A DNA stretch of 12,334 nt, from assembly GCA_017452335.1 (NCBI GenBank), contig JAFTMP010000053.1, positions 1 to 12,334 of the forward strand, read 5' to 3'. The notes beneath the pieces are model-generated. The model ran no database searches. It saw only the letters and a list, made by a program, of their open reading frames with translations, and was not told the origin of the DNA. A program made the position numbers and the translations under genes. This document shows, piece after piece, positions 6,165 to 11,793 of the stretch. The DNA comes from Clostridia bacterium (GTDB taxonomy: Bacteria; Bacillota; Clostridia; Oscillospirales; CAG-272). Position 1 is the stretch's first letter. Each line of letters begins with the position of its first letter.

Positions 6165-7220
6165 ATGAAAAAGAGACTTGTTGTAATCGGTTACGGCGGA
6201 ATGGGCGGCTGGCACACCAGAAACGCGCTGACAAGCGACGTGGTAGAGCTGGCAGGTACTTATGATATTAAAGAAGAGCGCCAGCAGGCGGCAAGAGACA
6301 ACGGCATTTATGCTTATGACAGCTTTGAAGCGGTTTTAAATGACCCCACGGTGGACTTAGTGACCATCGCAGTGCCCAATGATGTGCACGAGGAGCTGGT
6401 AATTAAGTCGCTGGAGGCAGGCAAGCACGTTATTTGCGAAAAGCCTGTAACCATCGGCTCGGAGTCTTTGAAGAGAATGATCGCGGCAAGCGAAAGAACA
6501 GGCAAGTATTTTACCGTGCATCAGAATAGAAGATGGGACGTGGACTATCTGGCAATGCAGAAGATCGTGGACAGCGGCGAGATCGGTGAGATCGTCAATG
6601 TGGAGTCCCGTATCCACGGAAGCAGAGGTATTCCCAGCGACTGGAGAGGTCAGAAGGAATACGGCGGCGGTATGCTCTATGACTGGGGTATTCACACCAT
6701 GGACCAGATGCTGTTGCTCTTCAAGGGTCACAAGATCACCCACCTTTACTGCACGGCAGATAACATCACCAACAAAGAGGTAGACGACGGCTTCAAGCTC
6801 CATCTGTATTTTGACAATGGCGCAGAGGGCTATGTGGAAGTGGGTACGCTGAACTTTATTTCCATGCCTCGCTTCTACATGAGAGGTCTTTCGGGCAGTG
6901 CGCTCATCACCGACTGGACGCAGAAGACCAAGGTGGTACACTGCAAGGCATGGCACGAAAGCGACGTGGTGCCGGTGCAGACTGCGGCAGGACTGACCAA
7001 GACCATGGCGCCCAGAGACGAAATTACCACCAACAGCTATGAGATCGAGCGTCCCGCATCGGATGTGCACGATTTCTACCGCAATTTCTGTGCCACCATC
7101 GACGGCAAGGCAACTCAGATCGTGACCCACGAGCAGATGCTTAGAGATATGCTGGTCATCGAAGCGGCATTTGAGAGCATCGAGAAGAAGCAGGTAATCT
7201 TTTTCGAGCAGCCGCTGTAA
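6165..7220 (+). CDS. Gfo/Idh/MocA family NAD(P)-dependent oxidoreductase
   Basis: The 351-aa length fits the family. An N-terminal Rossmann fold is shown by VVIGYGGMGGWH (residues 6-17, G-x-G-x-x-G) after a first beta strand. The family's EKP motif is at 92-94, with Lys93 the expected catalytic lysine. The second-domain motif GGGMLYDWGIH (167-177) carries Asp173 and His177, matching the usual D-x3-H catalytic pair. Members oxidise or reduce cyclic sugars, inositols and related polyols with NAD(P); the substrate cannot be told from sequence here, and no sugar transporter or kinase lies nearby to help. The start at 6165 has GAAAGG about 10 nt upstream. It has its own promoter and is separated from sfsA by an attenuator-like hairpin. 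Confidence 0.93.
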   Translation: MKKRLVVIGYGGMGGWHTRNALTSDVVELAGTYDIKEERQQAARDNGIYAYDSFEAVLNDPTVDLVTIAVPNDVHEELVIKSLEAGKHVICEKPVTIGSESLKRMIAASERTGKYFTVHQNRRWDVDYLAMQKIVDSGEIGEIVNVESRIHGSRGIPSDWRGQKEYGGGMLYDWGIHTMDQMLLLFKGHKITHLYCTADNITNKEVDDGFKLHLYFDNGAEGYVEVGTLNFISMPRFYMRGLSGSALITDWTQKTKVVHCKAWHESDVVPVQTAAGLTKTMAPRDEITTNSYEIERPASDVHDFYRNFCATIDGKATQIVTHEQMLRDMLVIEAAFESIEKKQVIFFEQPL

Positions 7221-7240
7221 AACAAAAAACTAAAATGAGG

Positions 7241-7275
7241 GAGTTGTCTTGCATCAGCAGGGCAACTCTTTCCTT
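7241..7275 (+). terminator. Terminator or attenuator between the oxidoreductase and sfsA
   Basis: GAGTTGTC (7241-7248) pairs with GGCAACTC (7261-7268) with one wobble around a 12-nt loop, followed by TTTCCTTTT. No promoter for sfsA is obvious between the genes, so partial read-through may supply sfsA. Confidence 0.6.
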
Positions 7276-7287
7276 TTCGGAGGAAAA

Positions 7288-7971
7288 ATGACCTATCAAA
7301 ATATTGTAACGGGGCGCTTTTTAGCCCGCCCCAACCGCTTTATTGCCCACGTGGAAATTGACGGGAACATAGAAATTTGCCACGTGAAAAACACAGGCAG
7401 ATGCAAGGAGCTGCTCCTTCCCGGCGTGCAGGTCTTTCTTGAAAAAGCGCCCGAGGGCAGTGCGCGTAAAACAAAGTATGATCTGATCGCCGTTTATAAA
7501 GGGGAAATGCTTGTAAACATGGATAGCTTCGCCCCCAATGCCGCGGCGGGGGAATATTTGCGCGCGCTTTACGGAAAGGACGCGCTGATCTTACCCGAGA
7601 AAACCTTTGAAAACTCCCGCTTTGATTTTTATGTGGAGCATGGGGAAGAGAAGATATTCGTGGAAGTAAAGGGCGTGACCTTAGAGCATGAGGGCATTGC
7701 CCGCTTTCCCGATGCGCCGACGGCGAGAGGAAGCAAGCATTTGACGGAGCTTTGCAAAGCAAAGCGCGCGGGGTATGGTGCCATGATTCTCTGTGTGGTG
7801 CAAATGCAGGGCATGCAGGGCTTTGCGTCAAATGACGAAACAGATCCTGTCTTTGGAAGGGCACTTCGAAAGGCGCGGGCGCAGGGTGTGGAAATTCGAG
7901 CGCTTTCCTGTAAAGTCACCCCCGACTCCATGCAGATCCTTGGGGAAGAGTCGTTGCCCTTGCTCTTTTGA
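7288..7971 (+). CDS. sfsA: DNA/RNA nuclease SfsA
   Basis: The 227-aa product has the normal SfsA length. The family signature HVKNTGRCKELLLPG is at about residues 32-46, following RPNRFIAHVEIDG (N-terminal OB-like domain). The PD-(D/E)xK-type nuclease core is visible as RFDFY (111-115), then FVEVKGVT (124-131, Glu126 and Lys128), then FPDAPTARGSKHL (140-152). SfsA was named for sugar fermentation stimulation in E. coli, and the protein is now described as a nuclease with DNA binding. The start at 7288 is chosen over an upstream TTG at 7249, which lies in the hairpin loop. GGAGG sits four bases before the ATG. A strong promoter for the next gene begins two bases after the stop. Confidence 0.95.
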   Translation: MTYQNIVTGRFLARPNRFIAHVEIDGNIEICHVKNTGRCKELLLPGVQVFLEKAPEGSARKTKYDLIAVYKGEMLVNMDSFAPNAAAGEYLRALYGKDALILPEKTFENSRFDFYVEHGEEKIFVEVKGVTLEHEGIARFPDAPTARGSKHLTELCKAKRAGYGAMILCVVQMQGMQGFASNDETDPVFGRALRKARAQGVEIRALSCKVTPDSMQILGEESLPLLF

Positions 7972-7973
7972 GG

Positions 7974-8002
7974 TTGACAAGTGCGGCGAAATATGGTAAA
8001 AT
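7974..8002 (+). promoter_or_regulatory. Sigma-A promoter directly after sfsA
   Basis: TTGACA (7974-7979), a 17-nt spacer and TAAAAT (7997-8002) are close to consensus. Transcription should start near 8009, which bears on the start codon of the next gene. Confidence 0.88.
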
Positions 8003-8038
8003 AAAGGAGAAAAAGACGAAATGAGAGGAGGGGGCTTT

Positions 8039-8473
8039 TTGAAAAAGAGAATTGTTGCGGTGTTGCTTGCACTGCTGTGCGTGCTTTGTTCCTCTTGCGT
8101 GTATCCCTTTATGTATTACGGTGTTTTGCCCGAGGGGATGGAAGAAGAAAAGCTTTTTTCCTGTGCGGAGCAGATGATCTCGCTGATGGCGCAGGGGAAG
8201 TTTGATGACCTTGAAGAGCACGCCGATGGACTTGATGTGAAGGATCTGAAAAAGGACTACGAAAAGATCACCAAAACGGCGGGCGCTTATAAATCCTGCG
8301 TGTTTTTGGAGTATTACGGGGACGAGGAGAGCGTGTATATTTATTACAATTGCAATCACATGTATGCCCAGGTGGAGTATACGCTGACCTTTGACAGCTC
8401 CTATAAGCTTACCGAGGTGACGCTGTGGCTCAATGAAAAAACAGTGAAGGATCCCAATCTTCAGCAAATGTAA
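8039..8473 (+). CDS. Small exported or lipoprotein candidate, DUF3887-like
   Basis: The start TTG 8039 is preferred over the in-frame ATG 8021. AGGAGG (8026-8031) lies 7 nt before the TTG, while the AAAGGAG serving ATG 8021 (8003-8009) would mostly fall before the predicted transcription start near 8009. The 144-aa product opens with KKR, a Leu/Val/Ala core and a cluster of cysteines ending in LCSSC; this looks like a lipoprotein signal, but Cys at the -3 position is not a standard lipobox. The rest (helix pair with GKFDDLEEHADGL, then strands ending in LTFDSSYKLTEVTLWL) resembles the DUF3887/DUF4878 cystatin-like fold. Role unknown. It is a single-gene unit with its own promoter and terminator. 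Confidence 0.8.
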   Translation: MKKRIVAVLLALLCVLCSSCVYPFMYYGVLPEGMEEEKLFSCAEQMISLMAQGKFDDLEEHADGLDVKDLKKDYEKITKTAGAYKSCVFLEYYGDEESVYIYYNCNHMYAQVEYTLTFDSSYKLTEVTLWLNEKTVKDPNLQQM

Positions 8474-8486
8474 CGTATAAAAGCAA

Positions 8487-8511
8487 AAAAAGGAGGCAAA
8501 CGCCTCCTTTT
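8487..8511 (+). terminator. Intrinsic terminator of the lipoprotein candidate
   Basis: GGAGGC (8492-8497) pairs with GCCTCC (8502-8507) around an AAAC loop, with A-run before and TTTT after. It is nearly symmetrical, so it can also serve the minus-strand genes ending at 8541. Confidence 0.85.
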
Positions 8512-8540
8512 CTGTTGCTCTATAGAATTTAAAAGACGCC

Positions 8541-9067
8541 TCAAACAGTCTTGTAAAACCGTTCTTTTGAGAGAATACACCGGTAGGATGTGATGGGCAC
8601 GCCGTTTTTCTGCCAAGCATTGGGTATTGTTTCATAGGGAAGAAAACCCAGCTTTTCGATCACCCGCTTGGATTTTACATTCCCTTCATCGTATCCGCAA
8701 AGAATGTTGTCAAACTGCAGTGTACCGAACACACAGCCTCGGGCATATAGCCTTGCCCCCAATAGGCGGGATGAAGGTTGTAGGCAAGCTCTATGGCGTG
8801 TAGCTCCGGAACGGGACGTTCAGCCACCAGATCGCCGATAGGGGTCATGGTGTCCTTTAAAAAGAGGATCCAGTTCAGCGTGTCCTCCTCATCAGCGGCG
8901 GTTTCAAAGCCTTCAATAAGGGCGGGGTCCAGCTTCACATATTTAAGTTCGCCGCAGACATCCCGCAGGCACCTAAAATCGTATTCGTAGACCTTCTTAA
9001 AATCCGCAAGGCTCCCTCTTTTCAAGATCAGCCGAGGGGTAGACAACTCTGGGGTGGTGTAGTGCAT
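8541..9067 (-). pseudogene. GNAT N-acetyltransferase, broken by a small deletion
   Basis: The N-terminal part (ATG 9067, or TTG 9076) reads as a typical GNAT of the ribosomal-protein/small-molecule type: TPRLILKR at the start and HPAYWGQGYMPEAV as the acetyl-CoA loop. After that valine the frame runs into unrelated residues. The proper continuation FGTLQFDNILCGYDEGNVKSK...IEKLGF is found in another frame from 8729 to the stop at 8541. Only two bases separate the valine codon (8732-8734) from the Phe codon (8727-8729), whereas the family usually has about seven residues there, so a loss of about 19-20 bp explains both gap and frameshift. The gene lies 41 bp behind the rubredoxin fusion gene and was probably in its operon. 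An assembly error is possible but would have to delete bases. Confidence 0.8.
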
Positions 9068-9080
9068 AGTACTCAACCAT

Positions 9081-9105
9081 GGCTTTCGCTTGCGAAAGCC
9101 TCCTT
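9081..9105 (-). promoter_or_regulatory. Hairpin between Shine-Dalgarno and start of the GNAT gene
   Basis: AAGGAGG (9105-9099) is followed at once by a 20-nt palindrome whose plus-strand sequence is GGCTTTCGCTTGCGAAAGCC (9081-9100), an 8-bp stem with a 4-nt loop. ATG follows directly, but the frame-correct start is 13 nt further on. On the plus strand the same hairpin is followed by a T-run and could instead be a terminator. Confidence 0.55.
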
Positions 9106-9108
9106 TTT

Positions 9109-9738
9109 TTATTTTAACTCAAAATCCTCTTTGCCGTGCTTGCACAGCGGGCAAATAAAGTCGTCGGGTAACTCGTCGCCCTCGTAAACATACCCGCAAA
9201 CGGTGCAAACCCACTGCTTTTTGCCTTCTTCTGTAGGCGCCTTTGCGGCGGGCTGGGGCTTGATGGCGGCATGATAGTGGGCGTAGGTGCAGGGGGGCTC
9301 ATCGGAAAGGGTCAGTGCGTCGGTGACCTCTGCAATAAAGAGGGTGTGGCTGCCCAAATCCATGCTTTTAACAACCTTGCAGGAAAGATACATCACGCCG
9401 TGATCCACAATGTATTTCACGCCGTTGTCGGCAGGGAAGGCAAGGCGGAAGCCCGCAAACTTGTCGGTGTCTTTTCCCGACTGCATGCCAAAGCGACGGA
9501 TGAGCTCAAAGGGAACGGTGTCATCCAGGGCAGTGATGTTAAAAATGCCGGTATTTTTGATCATTTCGCAGGTTTTATTCGCGTTGTTTACAGAAATGCT
9601 GATGCGCAACGGATCACTTGCCACCTGCACGGCAGTGTTGATGATGCAACCGTTATCCACACCGTTTTCCTTGGCGGTGAGCAGATAAATACCGTAAGAA
9701 AGTTTATAAAGAGCTTTTTGATCCATAATGAAATCCAT
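9109..9738 (-). CDS. hrb: High-molecular-weight rubredoxin (flavin reductase-rubredoxin fusion)
   Basis: The 209-aa product has an N-terminal flavin reductase-like split-barrel domain (about residues 6-160; ALYKLSYGIYLLTAK, then GCIINTAVQVASDP, ISISVNNANKT, and a GIFNITAL strand) and a C-terminal rubredoxin domain with iron ligands C178-x2-C181-G and C196-x2-C199. This is the architecture of Hrb of Moorella thermoacetica, an NADH-linked FMN protein that passes electrons through its rubredoxin centre to the flavodiiron protein FprA for O2 or NO reduction. No FprA gene is in the window. The rubredoxin part is short, with a reduced loop between the two Cys pairs, as in other fusions. ATG 9738 follows a leader hairpin; ATG 9726 is a plausible alternative that removes four residues. 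It is transcribed from a promoter at 9828-9856. Confidence 0.9.
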   Translation of the reverse strand: MDFIMDQKALYKLSYGIYLLTAKENGVDNGCIINTAVQVASDPLRISISVNNANKTCEMIKNTGIFNITALDDTVPFELIRRFGMQSGKDTDKFAGFRLAFPADNGVKYIVDHGVMYLSCKVVKSMDLGSHTLFIAEVTDALTLSDEPPCTYAHYHAAIKPQPAAKAPTEEGKKQWVCTVCGYVYEGDELPDDFICPLCKHGKEDFELK

Positions 9739-9766
9739 AGCTTTCGCTTTGCAAAAGCTTTCCTTT
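9739..9766 (-). promoter_or_regulatory. Hairpin between Shine-Dalgarno and start of hrb
   Basis: Reading on the minus strand, AAAGGA (9766-9761) is followed by a 21-nt hairpin (9759-9739) with a 9-bp stem, AGCTTTTGC against GCGAAAGCT (one wobble), and an AAA loop; ATG starts at the next base. Folding would bring the Shine-Dalgarno to the start codon. The same layout occurs at 9081-9105. Confidence 0.55.
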
Positions 9767-9770
9767 CTTT

Positions 9771-9796
9771 TGTTTGAAAGATTTACCTTTCAAACA
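9771..9796 (-). promoter_or_regulatory. Second leader hairpin of hrb
   Basis: TGTTTGAAAG (9771-9780) pairs with CTTTCAAACA (9787-9796), a perfect 10-bp stem around a 6-nt loop, midway in the roughly 80-nt hrb leader. On the minus strand GGAGG precedes a four-codon open frame (ATG TTT GAA AGG, stop) inside it. Confidence 0.5.
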
Positions 9797-9812
9797 TTCC
9801 TCCAAAATAAAA

Positions 9813-9856
9813 GGATATGCTACCATTATAATAGCATACCCTGTTGGGTTTGTCAA
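9813..9856 (-). promoter_or_regulatory. hrb promoter with overlapping operator-like dyad
   Basis: On the minus strand TTGACA (9856-9851), a 17-nt spacer and TATTAT (9833-9828) form a strong sigma-A promoter. TATGCTA (9816-9822) and TAGCATA (9832-9838) are perfect 7-bp inverted arms around the -10, extended by GG/CC at the ends with one extra base in the left arm. A repressor site is likely by position; the sequence contains ATTATAAT but does not match a full PerR box. Confidence 0.65.
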
Positions 9857-10165
9857 TTTCTTTTCTCGTTGCTTTTTCTAAAATCCTCAATTAAAAGAGA
9901 AAGATGCCCGATCACTTCGGGGGAAAGTCCTTCGGCACTAAGACGGGGGATTTCGTCAAGTCCCAGAAGATAGTCAGTGGTGACGCCAAAAAGCTTTGAT
10001 AGACGCACCAGCGTTTCAATGGACGGCTGGATGTTGTCATTTTCCCAATTGGATACCGTTTTGCTTTGTAACGCTTAGTTTCTTTGCCAATTCCACTTGA
10101 TTCCAACCGCAGGCAAGGCACGGTACCTCTGTACGCCGACGATGGCAAAATCGCGGCTTCTGCAT
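9853..10165 (-). pseudogene. Frameshifted XRE-family transcriptional regulator
   Basis: In one frame, from ATG 10165, the sequence gives CGWNQVELAKKLSVTKQ (helix-turn-helix first half) and then a stop. From 10058 another frame continues exactly as such regulators do: TVSNWENDNIQPSIETLVRL, then LFGVTTDYLLGLDE, then a C-terminal tail ending at TGA 9855-9853. One extra base in the four-T run at 10059-10062 explains the shift. The residues before CGWNQ (10100-10165) fit the family poorly, so a second small change there is possible. The stop codon lies within the hrb -35 box, so the regulator probably once stood directly upstream and may have controlled hrb or the bacteriocin gene. A sequencing error in the homopolymer cannot be excluded. 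Confidence 0.8.
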
Positions 10166-10272
10166 CTAATTCGACAGCCCCTTTTTGATATTTTCGGGAT
10201 ATACTACGACAATGAAGGACGTGGTAGTTGTGGCCTTTTATGCTTTATACAAATGGTGCACCTCGGGCGGTA

Positions 10273-10635
10273 TCACTGTCCCCACAATGCTCCGCCTAAC
10301 AGCCAAAGTGCAACACCGGCAGGAGGACATACGGAATACGCTACCCCGGCACCTACCCATGTGAAAATAGCAGCAACTTTTCCGCCGATACCGCCTCCGC
10401 TGACCAGTTCCAATAATTCAGCACTGAGTTCTCCGTCTTCAGAAACATATCCGTGCGCTTTCATTGCGTCACCGGATTGACGAATGAAAGACGAGAACTC
10501 CTCGTAGGATACATCAACACCGTTTTCAACAAAGAGCTTGTGTGCATTTTCATAAGAACCGGCTTCTTCAATTTTAGCGGCAAAGTCTTCATTGGTAAGC
10601 AGCTCTTCCATTTTTTCAATGCAAATCTTATTCAT
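10273..10635 (-). CDS. Nif11-type double-glycine bacteriocin precursor
   Basis: The 120-aa product has the Nif11-like leader layout: residues 1-81 with EELLTNEDFAAKIEEAGSYE, then ENGVDVSYEEFSSFI, then ELSAELLELVSGG, ending in the double glycine (80-81) cut by peptidase-containing ABC transporters. The 39-residue core (82-120, GIGGKVAAIFTWVGAGVAYS and onward) is hydrophobic and Gly/Ala-rich with several G-x3-G or GG patterns, three Trp and a single Cys103 before Pro-Pro. Such cores are typical of membrane-active class II-type peptides; no Ser/Thr/Cys-rich tract for lanthionine formation is present. AAAGGAG nine bases before ATG 10635 supports the start. No transporter, modification enzyme or clear immunity gene is in the window. 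Cleavage and activity are inferred. Confidence 0.85.
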   Translation of the reverse strand: MNKICIEKMEELLTNEDFAAKIEEAGSYENAHKLFVENGVDVSYEEFSSFIRQSGDAMKAHGYVSEDGELSAELLELVSGGGIGGKVAAIFTWVGAGVAYSVCPPAGVALWLLGGALWGQ

Positions 10636-10650
10636 AGTAGTTTTCTCCTT

Positions 10651-10701
10651 TTGGTTTTTGTTTTCATTTATGTATACACGTGAGGGCTGTAACTGTTACA
10701 A
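10651..10701. promoter_or_regulatory. Divergent control region with palindromic operator candidate
   Basis: TGTAACTGTTACA (10688-10700) is a perfect 13-bp odd palindrome. TGTATACA (10671-10678) is another palindrome that can act as a -10 in both directions: with TTGGTT (10651-10656, 16-nt spacer) rightward, and with TTGTAA (10701-10696, 17- or 19-nt spacer) leftward toward the bacteriocin gene. All -35 matches are weak, so regulated expression is likely. Confidence 0.45.
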
Positions 10702-10707
10702 GGAAAA

Positions 10708-10920
10708 ATGAAAAAAAGTAAGTTTTATTTGAAAAAAGATGACTTTTCGGAATCCACGCCAATTCCTTTAGGCGTCAGTAGGTGGTATCATCATGTTACC
10801 GATTTTGCAATGATTGATTTTGATACCATGGAAGAAGAGGGGAGGGATGTATTCCGATTTTATACCGACAAAAAAAGAAAACAGAGCACCGAACGGCGTG
10901 CACAGTTGGCGGTAAATTGA
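10708..10920 (+). CDS. Small hypothetical protein divergent from the bacteriocin gene
   Basis: The 70-aa frame starts at ATG 10708 with AAGGA only 3 nt upstream, a short spacing. The product is charged, with an N-terminal Lys-rich stretch, an aromatic centre (GVSRWYHHVTDFAMIDFD) and a basic C-terminus; there is no membrane segment. Its last codons lie inside a stem-loop (10908-10935). An immunity or regulatory role could be guessed from the divergent placement, but immunity proteins for pore-forming peptides are usually membrane proteins. It may also be a gene remnant. I do not recognise it. Confidence 0.4.
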   Translation: MKKSKFYLKKDDFSESTPIPLGVSRWYHHVTDFAMIDFDTMEEEGRDVFRFYTDKKRKQSTERRAQLAVN

Positions 10921-10935
10921 AAGTCAATTTACGCC
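10908..10935 (+). repeat. Stem-loop overlapping a stop codon
   Basis: GTAAATTGA (10912-10920) pairs with TCAATTTAC (10924-10932) around a 3-nt loop, and GGC/GCC outside extends it with one bulged base. There is little T-tract, so terminator function is doubtful. Confidence 0.5.
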
Positions 10936-10936
10936 G

Positions 10937-11000
10937 TTTGGAAATATTCCTCGCGGTCTAAACAACCGCGTTCCGCAAGCGGAAACGGAATATTTCCAAA
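10937..11000. repeat. Cloverleaf-like inverted repeat
   Basis: Outer arms TTTGGAAATATTCC (10937-10950) and GGAATATTTCCAAA (10987-11000) are a perfect 14-bp inverted repeat. Inside are two further hairpins: CGCGGT/ACCGCG (10952-10957 and 10965-10970) and TTCCG/CGGAA (10971-10975 and 10980-10984). The three stems could form a three-way junction in RNA or extruded DNA. No coding content is seen. Confidence 0.7.
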
Positions 11001-11048
11001 ACAATGTGCAGACCCAAATGCTCTGTCTCTATGGAGGAAAAACTCTAT

Positions 11049-11164
11049 TTATGCCTGCTCCTCAAAAGCGTCCTTGTCAAGTCCGCAGATGGGGCAGACG
11101 AAGTCTTCGGGAAGGTCTTCCCACTTGGTGCCGGGGCGATGCTGCGTTTGGGGGCAAAGGTCAT
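11049..11164 (-). pseudogene. Decayed rubredoxin duplicate
   Basis: The C-terminal half reads APGTKWEDLPEDFVCPICGL, then DKDAFEEQA and stop TAA (11051-11049), almost identical to the intact rubredoxin at 11848-12003. The N-terminal half is lost: from a remnant ATG at 11164 only about a dozen codons remain, the first Cys pair and the YDP loop are missing (about 36 bp deleted), and a small indel shifts the frame just before APG. No ribosome binding site precedes it. The similarity continues past the stop (ATGGAGGAAAA at about 11031-11041 and 11834-11844), which points to a duplicated DNA segment rather than a chance match. Confidence 0.85.
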
Positions 11165-11209
11165 ATAAAAACTTTCATTTCGTTTTTTTGAATAGTTGGT
11201 CCGAATGGA

Positions 11210-11238
11210 TTGAAAAAACGGTATTTTTCTGCTATAAT
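11210..11238 (+). promoter_or_regulatory. Sigma-A promoter of the ACT-domain gene
   Basis: TTGAAA (11210-11215), a 17-nt spacer and TATAAT (11233-11238). Transcription should start near 11245, leaving a leader of about 35 nt. Confidence 0.88.
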
Positions 11239-11278
11239 AATGTAGCGGAGAATCTTTTTGGTCGAAGGGAGCAGAAAA

Positions 11279-11731
11279 ATGGTAGTAAGAAAAATAGAGG
11301 GTGCGTTTACGGTGTGTAAGGTTTCGGATCTTTCAGGGGTGGAGCTCGGAGCAGAATGCTGTTTCATTGGAAAAACGAATGAAGGCATTTCTGTGATCTG
11401 TCAAACGAAGGATGCTCCGGGGACTTCAATGGACCGCGAGGACGGTTGGAGCGCATTTAGCGTAGAGGGGGTCCTCGATGTTTCTCGAACGGCGGTGCTT
11501 GCAGAGATCTCTGCGTTGCTGACAGAAGAACAGAATGAAGGCTTGGTGTTCTCTGCCTTTGATAAAGAGTATATGTTTGTAAAACAGAAATTTGAAATGA
11601 AGATTTTGAGTAGATTGAGCGGGAAAGGATACGAGATATCCACCGGGGATGCGTATGGGGATTATTTTATAAATCGTTCCGTAACGGATATTATGTCTGA
11701 ATACGGTGAACAAGAGGATGAATGGACGTGA
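11279..11731 (+). CDS. ACT-domain protein (CASTOR/ACT_7-like)
   Basis: The 150-aa product fits the two-part ACT fold of the CASTOR-type family: an N-terminal IEGAFTVCKV strand, a NEGISVIC motif where relatives have EELSIVC, then DGWSAFSVEGVLDVSRTAVL (relatives: GWRALRVEGPLDFSLTGIL), and a final strand FSAFDKEYMFVK (relatives: ISTFDTDYLLV). Family members are small-molecule, often amino-acid, sensors with no catalysis. The TD of the usual FDTDY motif is replaced by KE here, so ligand binding may differ. A C-terminal tail of about 30 residues is acidic. The start at 11279 has AAGGGAG 7 nt upstream; a TTG at 11258 is rejected. It sits alone between the decayed and intact rubredoxin copies, convergent with the latter. 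Confidence 0.85.
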   Translation: MVVRKIEGAFTVCKVSDLSGVELGAECCFIGKTNEGISVICQTKDAPGTSMDREDGWSAFSVEGVLDVSRTAVLAEISALLTEEQNEGLVFSAFDKEYMFVKQKFEMKILSRLSGKGYEISTGDAYGDYFINRSVTDIMSEYGEQEDEWT

Positions 11732-11793
11732 TCGTGTTTTAGTAAGGCGCAAGGGATGTTCTACCTTGTGCACCGATTGCCGCATTTTTGTTG

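Noticed and set aside
6357..7130. Long open frame (257 codons) on the minus strand
   Set aside because: It is antisense to the Gfo/Idh/MocA gene, whose family motifs are intact on the plus strand. The product has no recognisable domain and there is no ribosome binding site.
9081..9115. Plus-strand intrinsic terminator (hairpin followed by a T-run)
   Set aside because: No plus-strand gene ends upstream of it. The T-run is the complement of the A-rich Shine-Dalgarno region of the minus-strand gene, so the minus-strand reading is preferred, though a terminator for antisense transcripts remains possible.
9813..9840. PerR/Fur box at the hrb promoter
   Set aside because: ATTATAAT is present, but the 15-bp 7-1-7 consensus is not met; the TATGCTA/TAGCATA dyad is a different motif.
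11736..11770. GCGCAAGG/CCTTGTGC hairpin after the ACT gene as its terminator
   Set aside because: It has a wobble pair and no T-tract; the 15-bp hairpin at 11794-11835 is a much better terminator.
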